Shown here piece after piece: positions 8,448 to 17,806 of a DNA stretch of 55,665 nucleotides (position 1 is its first letter; each line of letters starts with the position of its first letter). Source of the stretch: Bacteroidales bacterium (GTDB lineage Bacteria > Bacteroidota > Bacteroidia > Bacteroidales > P3); assembly GCA_017454015.1 (NCBI GenBank), contig JAFTDW010000019.1, forward strand, positions 1 to 55,665. The letters are read 5' to 3'. The notes under the pieces were generated by a model, which saw only the letters and a list, made by a program, of their open reading frames with translations, ran no database searches and had not been told where the DNA came from. Made by a program: the position numbers and the translations under genes.

Positions 8448-9788
8448 GTGCTACTGATATATACACCCAGGCTCAACAACCGTATAGGTTACACCCTAAA
8501 CCTGATATTCAAGGATATACTGCGCGAGGAGATAGGCATCACCACCGATGTCGAGGTGTTTGGCAGGCACGATGGCGCCAAGCTGTCGTACAGCAGCAAG
8601 CGCATAGCCGATGCGCCGTATGTGAAACCTGCCGGCCTGCTCGAATCTACCAAGGTGGAGGAGCAGGAACTGACGGTAGGGGAGTATGAAGGGGGGCCGA
8701 TGTTTTTCCAGGTCTACGGGCGCGACCTCGACTTCCCGTTCGACATTTTCTCGGCAGCTTTCTACCTTGTGTCGCGCTATGAGGAGTATATGCCTCACCG
8801 CGAAGACGAGCACAACCGTTTTGACCCGCGCGACAGCCTGGCCTACCGCAACGACTTCCTGCAGACAGCTGTCGTCGACCGCTGGGCTCTGCTGTTGAGG
8901 CAAAAGCTCGAGAGTTGCTACGAGGGCTACACTATGCCGCGTCGGCATTTTGACTTTGTCGACACCATAGACATCGACACCGCCTACTGCTACAAGCATA
9001 AAGGAGTGTTCCGAACCATCACGGCGGGGCTCCGCGACCTCGTCACCAGCCAATACGACGAAGTGGCGGACCGCCTGAAGACCCTCCTCGGGCGTATGGA
9101 CGACCCTTACGACACCTTTGGCTATATACTGCAGCTGCGCCACCGCTACGGCATACGCAAGCAGGTGTTCTTTGCACTGCTCGCGGACTACAGCGACTTC
9201 GACAAGAACAACTCGTATGGCAATAGCGACTTCCGTGAGCTGCTGCAGCGACTGGCCGACCATGCCAAGCTGGGTGTCCACACCTCCTATTACTCCTCCG
9301 ACAATCCTGCCAAAGTGGAGCAGGAGGTGGAGCGCCTCTCCGGTATACTGCATCGCAACGTGACGCGCAACCGTTTCCATTTCCTGCGCTTCAGCCTGCC
9401 GTATTCTTACAAGGTGCTGCTTCGCTACGGCATAGACAAGGACTACACTATGGGCTATGCCAGCGAGGCCGGTTTCAGGAGCGGCACCTGTACGCCACAT
9501 CACTTCTTCGACCTTGAGAGCGACAGCGAGACCCCCCTAAAGGTGTACCCCTTTGCAGTGATGGACGCCACCCTCTGCAGACATCACGGCATGACGCCCG
9601 ACGAGGCGGTGGAGGCTTTCCGCAAGCTCATCGACGAGGTGAAAGCCGTGGAGGGTGTCTTCATAAGTATCTGGCACAACGAGAGCCTTAGCGACCGCCG
9701 CGAGTGGGCGGGCTGGCGCCCCGTGTACGAGGCAATGCTACAATATATACAGCAAACCTTGGAAAAAAGTGATAACGAAAAAGTTTGA
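8448..9788 (+). CDS. Polysaccharide deacetylase-like protein with DUF7033-type N-terminus
   Basis: A 446-residue protein of a family common in Bacteroidota, built from an N-terminal DUF7033-like region (about 1-150, with YLVSRYEEYMPHREDEHNRF) and a C-terminal NodB-like barrel (TIDIDTAYCYKHKG, KLGVHTSYYSSDNP, FISIWHNESLSD). The Asp and His residues are compatible with metal binding, but the substrate is unknown; an envelope polysaccharide is the usual guess. GTG start, 6 bp after the carboxypeptidase stop and 3 bp before hldD, so it is translated in the same operon. Its place next to hldD and kdsC hints at LPS or capsule modification (inference). Confidence 0.82.
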   Translation: MLLIYTPRLNNRIGYTLNLIFKDILREEIGITTDVEVFGRHDGAKLSYSSKRIADAPYVKPAGLLESTKVEEQELTVGEYEGGPMFFQVYGRDLDFPFDIFSAAFYLVSRYEEYMPHREDEHNRFDPRDSLAYRNDFLQTAVVDRWALLLRQKLESCYEGYTMPRRHFDFVDTIDIDTAYCYKHKGVFRTITAGLRDLVTSQYDEVADRLKTLLGRMDDPYDTFGYILQLRHRYGIRKQVFFALLADYSDFDKNNSYGNSDFRELLQRLADHAKLGVHTSYYSSDNPAKVEQEVERLSGILHRNVTRNRFHFLRFSLPYSYKVLLRYGIDKDYTMGYASEAGFRSGTCTPHHFFDLESDSETPLKVYPFAVMDATLCRHHGMTPDEAVEAFRKLIDEVKAVEGVFISIWHNESLSDRREWAGWRPVYEAMLQYIQQTLEKSDNEKV

Positions 9789-9791
9789 CAA

Positions 9792-10763
9792 ATGATAGCA
9801 ATAACCGGTGCGGCAGGTTTCATAGCGAGCAACGTGGCGGCTCTCCTCAACCGCTGCGGTCGCAGCGACTTGGTGATTGTTGACAACTTCTCCGTGGACG
9901 CCAAGCGATGCAACTGGGAACCACTCCGTTACGCACTGAAAGTTGACCGCAGGGAGTTTCCGCAATGGCTCGACAGCCACCACGGCGAGGTGGAAGCCCT
10001 TGTGCATCTTGGTGCCCGCACCGACACCACCGAGTTCGACTGGAATGTCTTTGAAGAGCTCAACCTGGGCTACACCAAACAGATGTGGACCATTTGCGCG
10101 CGTCACGCCATCCCCATGGTCTATGCGTCGAGTGCCGCAACCTACGGCGACGGGTCGCTGGGCTACAGCGACAGCCTCGACATGGTGGGGCGGCTGCAAC
10201 CCCTCAACCCCTACGGGCGAAGCAAGAACGAGTTCGACAAATGGGCTATTGCCCAGCGTGCCAGTGGCGTGGAGCCTCCTTTCTGGGCTGGGTTGAAGTT
10301 CTTCAACGTATACGGCCCCAACGAGATGCACAAAGGGCGCATGGCCTCAGTGGTGCTCCACACATACCAGTCGGTGATGGCGAGAGGCTACATGGAACTC
10401 TTCCGCTCGCATAGACCCGACTACCGCGACGGCGGACAGCTGCGCGACTTCGTGTATGTGGAAGATGTGGCAGAGGTGATACTCTTCATGTTGCAACACA
10501 AGCCCGAGAGCGGACTGTATAATGTGGGCACAGGCAGGGCCGAGACTTTCGAGGAGCTGGCCAGCGCCACCTTCGCGGCAATGCAGCGCCCGTGCGACAT
10601 ACGCTATATAGACATCCCCGTGGATATACGCGACAAGTACCAGTACTACACGCAGGCCGACATAACCCGTCTGCGCCAGGCCGGCTACGACAAACCCTTC
10701 AAAACCCTCCGCCAGGCAGTGCCTCTCTATGTGCAGCAACTGAAGGAGTTGCATTCAGTGTGA
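9792..10763 (+). CDS. hldD: ADP-L-glycero-D-manno-heptose 6-epimerase
   Basis: Last enzyme of ADP-heptose synthesis for the LPS inner core; an extended short-chain dehydrogenase using bound NADP. The Rossmann motif GAAGFIAS is at residue 6, the DNFSVDAKR segment and ARTDTTE follow, and the catalytic region shows ASSAATYGD and YGRSKNEFD. KFFNVYGPNEMHKGRMAS is the diagnostic substrate-binding stretch of HldD. The 323-residue length is normal. It begins 3 bp after the deacetylase-like gene. kdsC follows after 67 bp, so two LPS inner-core steps are adjacent. Confidence 0.95.
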   Translation: MIAITGAAGFIASNVAALLNRCGRSDLVIVDNFSVDAKRCNWEPLRYALKVDRREFPQWLDSHHGEVEALVHLGARTDTTEFDWNVFEELNLGYTKQMWTICARHAIPMVYASSAATYGDGSLGYSDSLDMVGRLQPLNPYGRSKNEFDKWAIAQRASGVEPPFWAGLKFFNVYGPNEMHKGRMASVVLHTYQSVMARGYMELFRSHRPDYRDGGQLRDFVYVEDVAEVILFMLQHKPESGLYNVGTGRAETFEELASATFAAMQRPCDIRYIDIPVDIRDKYQYYTQADITRLRQAGYDKPFKTLRQAVPLYVQQLKELHSV

Positions 10764-10830
10764 TCAGAACAACCGGAGTGCCCCGATCGCTCCATGGAAA
10801 TCAGAATAACCAGATTAATCAGACAAATTG

Positions 10831-11352
10831 ATGATTAATTACAAAGAAAAACTAATCAATATAAAAGCCTTCGTGTTCGACTTCGACGGCGTCATGACCG
10901 ACGGCAGTGTGTGGACCTACGGCGATGGCGAGACGGTGCGTTGCGGCAACTCCAAGGACGGCTACGCTCTGCAGTATGCCGTGAAGCACGGCTACACCAT
11001 TGCCATTATATCGGGAGCCACCACGGCGAGCATAGAAAACAGGATGAGGGCTCTCGGCATAACCCAGATATATATGGGCTGTGCCGACAAGTTGGCTACG
11101 TTCAACAACTTCCTTGCAGCCAACGGGCTCGTCCCGGAGCAGGTGGTGTGCATGGGCGACGACATACCCGACTACGAGATGATGCGCCATAGCGGCGTGT
11201 CGGCGTGCCCCGCCGACGCGGCTGTCGAGATACTCTCCATTGCCGACTACATATCGCCCTTCGCAGGCGGTCGCGGCTGCGTGCGCGACATAGTGGAACA
11301 GACCCTCAGGGCGCAGGACCGCTGGTTCAAAGAAGGAGCCATGGCATGGTAA
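10831..11352 (+). CDS. kdsC: 3-deoxy-D-manno-octulosonate 8-phosphate phosphatase
   Basis: HAD-superfamily phosphatase that releases Kdo from Kdo 8-phosphate for lipid A-core synthesis. Motif I is FDFDGVMTDG (Asp17 nucleophile, Asp19), motif II IISGATT, motif III lysine in the MGCADKLATF segment and motif IV MGDDIPDYEMM. At 173 residues it lacks a cap domain, as expected of the tetrameric C0 type. ATG at 10831 (MINYKEKLINIKAF) is preferred to a TTG one codon upstream. The 3' flank (11373-11398) carries an AATTCCGAAATAACG-type short repeat seen elsewhere in the window. Confidence 0.94.
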   Translation: MINYKEKLINIKAFVFDFDGVMTDGSVWTYGDGETVRCGNSKDGYALQYAVKHGYTIAIISGATTASIENRMRALGITQIYMGCADKLATFNNFLAANGLVPEQVVCMGDDIPDYEMMRHSGVSACPADAAVEILSIADYISPFAGGRGCVRDIVEQTLRAQDRWFKEGAMAW

Positions 11353-11421
11353 ATAGCCACGGCGTATTAGCGATATGACGTAATTCCGAAATAACGAAAA
11401 AAAAAGAAAAGCCCAACCCTC

Positions 11422-12222
11422 TTGCAAATTAGACTGCCCATATCATTATTATTGTTGCTTGCCATAGCCGCCACAAGCCGTGGCCAGGAGAGTGTGTGGC
11501 GCGACACCAGCCGCACCTTTACCATGAAGGCCACCTACTATGCCGACAACTTTGTGGGCCGCAAGACCACGAGCGGCGAGGTCTTCTCGCAGGAGGGCTA
11601 CACGGCGGCGCACCACGGATTTCCGTTACACACCCTGTTGCTGGTAACCAACATGAAGACAGGCAGTCAGGTAATAGTGAAGGTCAACGACCGTTGTCCT
11701 AAACGAGGTGTACTCGACCTCAGTCGCCGTGCCGCCGAGACCATCGATATCACCCACCGCAACGGTGTGGCACCTGTGACGGTAAGGATCATGGGGGAGG
11801 AGTACCTTGACTTCTGGCAACAGCAAGGAGAAATACGCGAGGTGATGTCGGCCGGCGCCGAGCTCACAGGCAGCCGCGAGGTTAAAAAAGCCAAAAGCAA
11901 GGCGGCAATGGCTGGCACCAAGCCCAAGCCTGCCGCCACCGACTCAAGCGCTGCCGCGAATAGTGTTAAGAGCATTGCCGAGGCCGACCACGACTGCTGG
12001 ATGGTGGTGCTGTGCGTCATAACCTCACAGTACGAGACCAACCAGTCGGTTGCCAAGCTCCCCATATATCACCAAGAAAACGTGGCTATTGTGGCCGACG
12101 CCGACAACCGTCAGCTGCTGCTGACACTCGACGTGAGGCAGAACCAAAAGCTCGCGGAAAAAACACGCAAAGAAGTGTCGGGTCTCTTTCCAGACAGCTA
12201 TCTTATGAAATGCCCCCGATAA
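11422..12222 (+). CDS. RlpA-like double-psi beta-barrel protein, secreted
   Basis: Septal-ring lytic transglycosylase RlpA family; members cleave naked glycan strands in the periplasm, though some are inactive. A signal peptide (LPISLLLLLAIAATSRGQ) is followed by the DPBB domain at about residues 33-130 with TYYADNFVGRKTTSGEVF, YTAAHHGFPLHT, VNDRCP and VLDLSRRAAE. The residue before Pro in the DRGP motif is Cys. The C-terminal 75 residues may be a degenerate SPOR-like domain (weak). Initiation appears to be TTG at 11422; no ATG lies before the signal peptide. No obvious partner; it sits between kdsC and the T9SS locus. Confidence 0.82.
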   Translation: MQIRLPISLLLLLAIAATSRGQESVWRDTSRTFTMKATYYADNFVGRKTTSGEVFSQEGYTAAHHGFPLHTLLLVTNMKTGSQVIVKVNDRCPKRGVLDLSRRAAETIDITHRNGVAPVTVRIMGEEYLDFWQQQGEIREVMSAGAELTGSREVKKAKSKAAMAGTKPKPAATDSSAAANSVKSIAEADHDCWMVVLCVITSQYETNQSVAKLPIYHQENVAIVADADNRQLLLTLDVRQNQKLAEKTRKEVSGLFPDSYLMKCPR

Positions 12223-12395
12223 GACACCATAAAAAGGCACCTTCATCCATGAATTTCTTCACGCAAAAATCGACAAAATAACCACTTTTTTGGCCTAAGA
12301 TTTTTTAGTGTTGTTAAGTCGCTGTTTTATAACTAATTAATATTATTTGTGAGTTTTTTTATCGAAAAAAGTAATTGTATTTCAATTAATATTGG

Positions 12396-12403
12396 TATCT
12401 TTG
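12396..12403 (+). promoter_or_regulatory. Promoter for porP and possibly the T9SS operon
   Basis: TATCTTTG matches TAnnTTTG exactly, with a TTG at 12375-12377 giving an 18-base spacer. It lies 102 bp upstream of the porP ATG in very AT-rich DNA. The transcript would start near 12410, just before a terminator-like hairpin. Confidence 0.65.
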
Positions 12404-12417
12404 CAAGTCAAAATAAA

Positions 12418-12451
12418 CCTTGCCTTTAAGTGTCAAAGCAAGGGCTTTTTT
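12418..12451 (+). terminator. Terminator-like hairpin in the porP leader (possible attenuator)
   Basis: CCTTGC at 12418-12423 pairs with GCAAGG at 12438-12443; with one bulged base the stem extends by TTT/AAA. It is followed by GC and six T (12446-12451). Because it is downstream of the predicted promoter, it could end transcription early rather than only terminate the rlpA-like transcript. Confidence 0.5.
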
Positions 12452-12504
12452 GGCATATTTAATTGTTACGCAGAATATTGAGAAGAGATAATAGAGTCTT
12501 GGAC

Positions 12505-13536
12505 ATGTTAACTGGGCTATCTAAAAAAGCCGTAATTCTGCTCATAGCGGTGAGTTTTGCGTCTATTTGTCGGTCTCAGCAAGAGGCACAGTTTACGCAG
12601 TTCATGTTCAACCGTCTTTCGTGGAACCCGGCAAGCGCAGGTAGCAATGGCTCCATGTGCGCCACCCTGCTTTACCGCAACCAGTGGATGGGACTCCAGC
12701 TCGACCCTCCGATACAGGGTGCGCAGGCTGGTTCCACCCCTGTAACTTACCTCTTCTCGTTTGAGAGCCCCGTCAAACCGCTCCACGGCGGCCTTGGCGT
12801 GTTGTTCTTCATGGATAATATTGGCTACAACAGCTCCAAAGTCGTCCTGTTGGACTATGCCTTCAGGATGTACTGGGGCAAAGGCGACCTCTCAGTAGGT
12901 GTCGAAGCAGGAGCCCGTATTCAGTCGCTTGACTATAAATATCTATTTGGTTACAACGACTTTACCGGCAACCCGCAGAATCCTACCCAGCCGTCGCAGG
13001 ATCCGTTGCTTTCAGGGCGCAACGGCGAGAAGGATGCCACAATCATCGACGCATCGGTAGGTATGCTATACCAAGTGCCTCATGTGTTCCATTTTGAGTG
13101 GTCGTTGAAGAACTTGCTCGCCGGTGCCAATAAAGACATTAATTTCAAGAACGCGCGTATACTTAATTTGGGGGCAGGCTACGAGTATGTGTTGCCATCC
13201 AACCCCTCGTTCCATCTGAGACCTTACGCACTCTTCAAGAGCGCCGATTTCAACCTCCACACATGGCAGCTCGATGTGGCTTGTCTCCTCGAATACCAGG
13301 CAGCCTTCTGGGGCGGTGTGAGCTACAGGGTCAACGATGCAGTGTCGTTCCTCTTCGGTGTCAATGCAAAGAAATTCCGCATAGGCGCAAGCTATGATAT
13401 AACAACCTCTCAACTTGGCGTTTACAAAGATGGTCGAAGCAATGGTACCGTGGAGTTGTATCTGCGCTACTGCTTCAAAGTCATTGTGCCGCCCAAGCCG
13501 CCTTCAATATACCGCAACACCCGCTACATCGACTAA
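12505..13536 (+). CDS. porP: PorP/SprF-family type IX secretion outer-membrane protein
   Basis: Outer-membrane beta-barrel family required for T9SS function or for surface attachment of secreted adhesins. I chose ATG 12505 (MLTGLSKKAVILLIAVSFA) because it gives a clean signal peptide ending near SICRSQQ; a TTG 14 codons upstream is less likely. The mature start QEAQFTQFMFNRLSWNPASAGS is the hallmark of the family. Alternating hydrophobic strands run to an aromatic C-terminus. Length 343 is normal. It precedes gldK by 177 bp, the standard order porP-gldK-gldL-gldM-gldN. Confidence 0.94.
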   Translation: MLTGLSKKAVILLIAVSFASICRSQQEAQFTQFMFNRLSWNPASAGSNGSMCATLLYRNQWMGLQLDPPIQGAQAGSTPVTYLFSFESPVKPLHGGLGVLFFMDNIGYNSSKVVLLDYAFRMYWGKGDLSVGVEAGARIQSLDYKYLFGYNDFTGNPQNPTQPSQDPLLSGRNGEKDATIIDASVGMLYQVPHVFHFEWSLKNLLAGANKDINFKNARILNLGAGYEYVLPSNPSFHLRPYALFKSADFNLHTWQLDVACLLEYQAAFWGGVSYRVNDAVSFLFGVNAKKFRIGASYDITTSQLGVYKDGRSNGTVELYLRYCFKVIVPPKPPSIYRNTRYID

Positions 13537-13713
13537 CCGAGCAGCGCCAATTGAAACCCCAACGCCCCAAACTGCGTATAATAAAGGAAGACACTCACCA
13601 AAAAGCAAATCCAGAGAATCAGCAAAAATACAAGAGAGACCAGGTTACCTATGGAATAATAGAGAAACCAGTCACCCTTAAACAAAAGATAAAAACACAA
13701 ACCCCAAAGAGAT

Positions 13714-15075
13714 ATGAAAAAGTTTTGTTTGATAGCAGCCAGTGTGGCTCTTATGTGGAGCTGTTCCACAGCCGAGAGAGGCGAGCTCATAGGCGTTGAG
13801 AACCGCCCCTACTTTGAGGATATAGACCTTAGCGGCATGGTTTTCATAGCCCAAGGTAACTACAGTATGGGTTCGGGCACCCAGAATGCCACTTATGGCA
13901 TCCCCGCGCAACCCCGCACCATGCAGGTTGCCTCGTTCTTTATGGATGAGACCGAAATCACCAACAACGAGTACCGTCAGTTCGTGAATTTCGTAATAGA
14001 CTCCATAGCTCGCCGCATGTGCGGTGAGGCCGGTATTGACGGATTCCTTATTGAAGAGGACCAGTACGGCGAGCCCATCGAACCCGCCATGCTCAACAAA
14101 AAGACCCGTATACTTTGGGCCGAGCAGGAGTACCGTGAGGCTCTCGAAGACCTCTATCTGCCTGAGAAAGACCGCTTCTATCGCCGTCGCGCCATCGACC
14201 CGACCAAACTCAACTATGAGTATTACTGGATTGACTACGCCGAGTCGGCAAAGAAAGAGGGTGCCACCTCCGTCAAGACTGAGCACAAAGGCACCATGTT
14301 CGCCGACCGTCCCAAGGGTCTCACCAACCGTTCGTCGCTTATCAAACGCGAAGTGGTCAACGTATACCCCGACACCCTCTGCTGGGTACACGACTATACC
14401 TATAGTATGAACGAGGACTTCACTCGCATGTATTTCACCTCACCGGCTTATGACAACTATCCTTGCGTTGGTGTGAGCTGGGTGCAGGCCAAGGCTTTCT
14501 GCGTGTGGCGTTCCAACATGCTCAACCAGCACCTCGAGAGTGTCAACTACTCGCTGATGAACGACTTCCGTCTGCCTACCGAGAGCGAGTGGGAGTACGC
14601 TGCCCGTGGCGGCATTGCTGCCGAGAGCTACCCGTGGGGCGGCCCCTATGTGCGCAACGTGTCGGGCTGCTTCCTCGCCAACTATGAGCCCCTCAAGGGC
14701 GCATACGACGACGATGGCGGCGTGAAGACCCTCATGGTTGGTCACTACGCACCCAACGACTACGGCCTCTATGACATGGCTGGCAACGTCAGTGAGTGGT
14801 GCTACGATTCCTACAACGAATCCACCTACATAGTGGCCAACGCCATGATACCGTACTACAACTACAACGCCAAGGAAGAGGATCCCTCGGCCATGAAGCG
14901 TAAAGTGGTGCGCGGCGGTAGCTGGAAGGACCAGAAATACTTCATCCAGGTGCAGACCCGTACCTATGAGTTCCAAGACACCAGCAAGTCGTATATCGGC
15001 TTCCGTTGCGTGCAGCCTTACCTTGGCCGCGTGAAGGGCGACAACCTCAAGACCGCCACCAATGTGTCGCGATAG
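13714..15075 (+). CDS. gldK: T9SS outer-ring lipoprotein GldK/PorK
   Basis: Lipoprotein that with GldN forms the large periplasmic ring under the outer membrane in type IX secretion. Signal sequence MKKFCLIAASVALMWSC ends in a lipobox with Cys17. The body is a formylglycine-generating-enzyme-like (sulfatase-modifying) fold: MVFIAQGNYSMGSG, MDETEITNNEYRQFV, RLPTESEWEYAARGG, YGLYDMAGNVSEWCYD, VVRGGSWKD and YIGFRCV. The catalytic cysteines of true FGE enzymes are not evident, in keeping with a structural role. Length 453 is typical. First gene of the gldKLMN cluster; 69 bp to gldL. Confidence 0.95.
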   Translation: MKKFCLIAASVALMWSCSTAERGELIGVENRPYFEDIDLSGMVFIAQGNYSMGSGTQNATYGIPAQPRTMQVASFFMDETEITNNEYRQFVNFVIDSIARRMCGEAGIDGFLIEEDQYGEPIEPAMLNKKTRILWAEQEYREALEDLYLPEKDRFYRRRAIDPTKLNYEYYWIDYAESAKKEGATSVKTEHKGTMFADRPKGLTNRSSLIKREVVNVYPDTLCWVHDYTYSMNEDFTRMYFTSPAYDNYPCVGVSWVQAKAFCVWRSNMLNQHLESVNYSLMNDFRLPTESEWEYAARGGIAAESYPWGGPYVRNVSGCFLANYEPLKGAYDDDGGVKTLMVGHYAPNDYGLYDMAGNVSEWCYDSYNESTYIVANAMIPYYNYNAKEEDPSAMKRKVVRGGSWKDQKYFIQVQTRTYEFQDTSKSYIGFRCVQPYLGRVKGDNLKTATNVSR

Positions 15076-15144
15076 CAGGTGATTGTCTTTAAAATTGAAA
15101 AACACAAATACAAACCAATTAAATAACACAAACACTTAACAGTT

Positions 15145-16017
15145 ATGAGTTTTATAGACAACTTAGTCAGGAGCAAAGGCTACAAAAACTTCATGTCCAA
15201 ACTCTACGGCTGGGGCGCTGCCGTTGTGATTATCGGCGCCTTGTTCAAAATTAACCACTGGCCTGGCGGAACACTGATGCTCATTATCGGTATGGGTACA
15301 GAGACCGTCATCTTCTTCCTCTCGGCTTTCGAGCCCCCTCACGTGGAGTGGGACTGGAGCCTTGCCTATCCTGAACTTGCCGGCATGCCCGTTGAGGGTG
15401 AAGGCGAAGGCGAGGGTGGCGAGCAGGGAGATACCACCGTTGTCACCAAGACTAAGCTCAGCTCTGATCCTCTAACTGCGCAACTCGACAAGATGCTCGA
15501 GGATGCCAAGATTAGTCCCGAACTTATTGACCGTCTCGGTCAAGGCATGCAAAACCTTGCCGACTCGGCCACCTCGATGAACAGCATGGCCACGGCCACG
15601 GCTGCCACCGACAAGTTTGTGTCCAATATGGATGTGGCCGCCAACGCCGCCGGTCAGCTCTTCGAGAGCATGAAGGGAGCCCCCGAGGCAGTCACCACAC
15701 TCACCAATATCTACAAAGAGACAGCCCAGTCGCTCAGCGGCGGCGATGTGTCGTATGCCGGCGAACTCAAGAAGATGGCCAGCAGCCTCTCGTCAATCAA
15801 CGCCATGTATGAGATACAGATGCAGAACTCCACGGCCCAGCTCGAAGCCACCAAGGAGGTGCAAGACCGCATACAGACTATGGTTGCCAACTTCGCCGAC
15901 TCCGCCGAAGGCGTGCTCAAGTACAAGGAGCAGGTCGACGCGCTCACACGCAAGGTGGCCGAGCTCAACAACGTGTATGGCAACATGCTGGCTGCCATGC
16001 AGACTCGTGTAAGCTAA
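15145..16017 (+). CDS. gldL: T9SS inner-membrane motor subunit GldL/PorL
   Basis: Cytoplasmic-membrane part of the proton-driven T9SS motor, five copies around a GldM dimer. Two transmembrane helices lie at about residues 17-36 and 41-62; Lys35 (FKINHWPGG) and Glu53 (GMGTETVIFF) correspond to the conserved charged residues in the membrane. The rest is a cytoplasmic domain with an acidic linker of GE repeats (about 85-100) and long helices rich in Ala, Ser and Met. Length 290 is slightly long for the family. Ends 59 bp before gldM. Confidence 0.95.
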   Translation: MSFIDNLVRSKGYKNFMSKLYGWGAAVVIIGALFKINHWPGGTLMLIIGMGTETVIFFLSAFEPPHVEWDWSLAYPELAGMPVEGEGEGEGGEQGDTTVVTKTKLSSDPLTAQLDKMLEDAKISPELIDRLGQGMQNLADSATSMNSMATATAATDKFVSNMDVAANAAGQLFESMKGAPEAVTTLTNIYKETAQSLSGGDVSYAGELKKMASSLSSINAMYEIQMQNSTAQLEATKEVQDRIQTMVANFADSAEGVLKYKEQVDALTRKVAELNNVYGNMLAAMQTRVS

Positions 16018-16076
16018 TAACAAGGCGCTACACTCACTCAAAATAACACAAATACCCTTAAACTAAGTATTAAAAC

Positions 16077-17786
16077 ATGAGTGCATCAAACTGTCCGGAA
16101 ACCCCGAGACAAAAAATGATACAGATGATGTACCTGGTGTACACCGCCATGTTGGCTCTCAACGTTGCAGCTACGGTGCTTGAGGGCTTCAGGACGGTGG
16201 GCGACGCCATGGAGAAGTCTAACTTCAGTGTGGGTCAGAAGATTGTAGACTCATACGACCAGTTCGACCGTTTGCACGAAAACAATCCTGAGAAGACCGC
16301 TGTTCAGTACCAGAAAGCTCAGGAAGTCCGCAAACTATCGCACGACTTGAAGTATTATATCGACACTCTGAGCTATGGTTTGATTTGTTATGTGCAGGCC
16401 GAAGTGACCCCGTTGGATCACAGTAGTGGCAAAAAGTCCGTGAAATTGCCCAAAGTGAAAATCAGAGAAGGAGCTCCAGATGATGGCAAGTTTTATATTG
16501 ACACAGTGAAGCACCTGGTGCGCAACTACGGTCTTGAGATTATTGAGAAAGCCGACAACAACAACGATGGTACGCGTTACTTTTTCAACGGAAGCGAACC
16601 CAAGCAGCCCGCTGAAGACTGTCGCTGCATGGTGCTCAAAAGACGTATCATTGAGTATAAGCAGAAGTTGAAAGAAATACTTGGTCCCGATTCTTCGGAA
16701 ATTCAGATTGCACTAAACGTGGAGGGCAACAATTTCCACAATGAGCATGGCGGCAATGGTATTTCGTGGGAGATGGTCAACTTCGACAATACCATTATTA
16801 TTGCCGACGTGGTGGTCCTGCAGCGTCTGCGTGCCGAGGTTATGACAGCCGAGTATGATGCAGTGCGTATGCTTTACAACCAAGTCTCCGCAGATGACTT
16901 CAAGTTCGACCAGGTCAAGACCATGGTTCGCCCCACCTCCAGCCTTGTTATGCAGGGCGGCAAGTATGAGGCCAGCGTGGGTCTCGGCGCTTTCGACAGC
17001 AAATCGCCGTTCCGCGTTGTCATCAACGGTCAGAGCTATACCAGCGATGGTGGTGCTGTTGAATTCAGCCAGACCGCCACAGCTCCCGGCGAGAAGAAAC
17101 TGCACGGTACTATTTATGTAAAGAAAGACAACGAAGAGAAGTCGTATGATTTCGACGAGTCATACTTTGTCATGGAGCCCATGGCGGTGGTCTCGCTCAC
17201 CCAAATGAATGTGGTCTACAACGGTATAGACAACCCCGTGAAGATATCTGTTCCCGGTGTCGCCGCCAAAGACCTTGTGGTTGAGATTAAGGCCCCCGCG
17301 GACGGCAAAACCCCCGGTGCTGCCACTATCATACCTGAGGCAGGGAAGGCTGGCCACTATATTATCCGCCCAAGCAAACTTGGTAAAATCGAGGTCAGTG
17401 TGAGTGCCAAGATGGACGGCAAGCAGGTTCGCCACATGGGTTCGTATGATGTCCGTGTGAAGCGTATCCCCGACCCGGTTATCATGATTGGTTCAAACAA
17501 ACCAGGCTCTATCCTCTTCAAAGCTGAGTTTGAGTCTAACCCCATGCGCGTCACGATACCCGATTTCGACTTCCAGTTGGCTACGCCTCTGCGCCTGGAA
17601 CAGTATGAGTTCAGCGTGTCGGGTAGCGGTAAACTGCCCGAGACAGTGCAGGGCGGTCGCCTCGGTCCTGAGCAGATAAGCCTTATCAAGAACGCTCGCA
17701 AGAACTCCAAGGTATATATCTCCAGCTCCATCAAGACCCCCGACGGTGTGTCGCACCCCATCGACGTGTCGTTCCGTATCAAGTAA
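16077..17786 (+). CDS. gldM: T9SS motor shaft subunit GldM/PorM
   Basis: Single-pass membrane protein whose periplasmic part spans to the GldK/N ring and transmits torque. The N-terminus carries the conserved segment TPRQKMIQMMYLVYTAMLAL, which is the transmembrane helix packed in GldL; a long coiled helical region follows (about 30-215), then the beta-rich D2-D4 domains with VMQGGKYEASVGLGAFDS and the C-terminal IDVSFRIK. Length 569 is slightly above the usual 510-530. It lies between gldL and gldN (20-bp gap), all on one transcript. Confidence 0.95.
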   Translation: MSASNCPETPRQKMIQMMYLVYTAMLALNVAATVLEGFRTVGDAMEKSNFSVGQKIVDSYDQFDRLHENNPEKTAVQYQKAQEVRKLSHDLKYYIDTLSYGLICYVQAEVTPLDHSSGKKSVKLPKVKIREGAPDDGKFYIDTVKHLVRNYGLEIIEKADNNNDGTRYFFNGSEPKQPAEDCRCMVLKRRIIEYKQKLKEILGPDSSEIQIALNVEGNNFHNEHGGNGISWEMVNFDNTIIIADVVVLQRLRAEVMTAEYDAVRMLYNQVSADDFKFDQVKTMVRPTSSLVMQGGKYEASVGLGAFDSKSPFRVVINGQSYTSDGGAVEFSQTATAPGEKKLHGTIYVKKDNEEKSYDFDESYFVMEPMAVVSLTQMNVVYNGIDNPVKISVPGVAAKDLVVEIKAPADGKTPGAATIIPEAGKAGHYIIRPSKLGKIEVSVSAKMDGKQVRHMGSYDVRVKRIPDPVIMIGSNKPGSILFKAEFESNPMRVTIPDFDFQLATPLRLEQYEFSVSGSGKLPETVQGGRLGPEQISLIKNARKNSKVYISSSIKTPDGVSHPIDVSFRIK

Positions 17787-17806
17787 CCATATTAAAAACC
17801 AACGAT

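Noticed and set aside
13533-13790. Minus-strand hydrophobic 85-residue frame antisense to the gldK start
   Set aside because: It looks like a small two-helix membrane protein, but the hydrophobicity comes from a purine-rich plus strand read backwards; its start lies inside gldK and no promoter was found.
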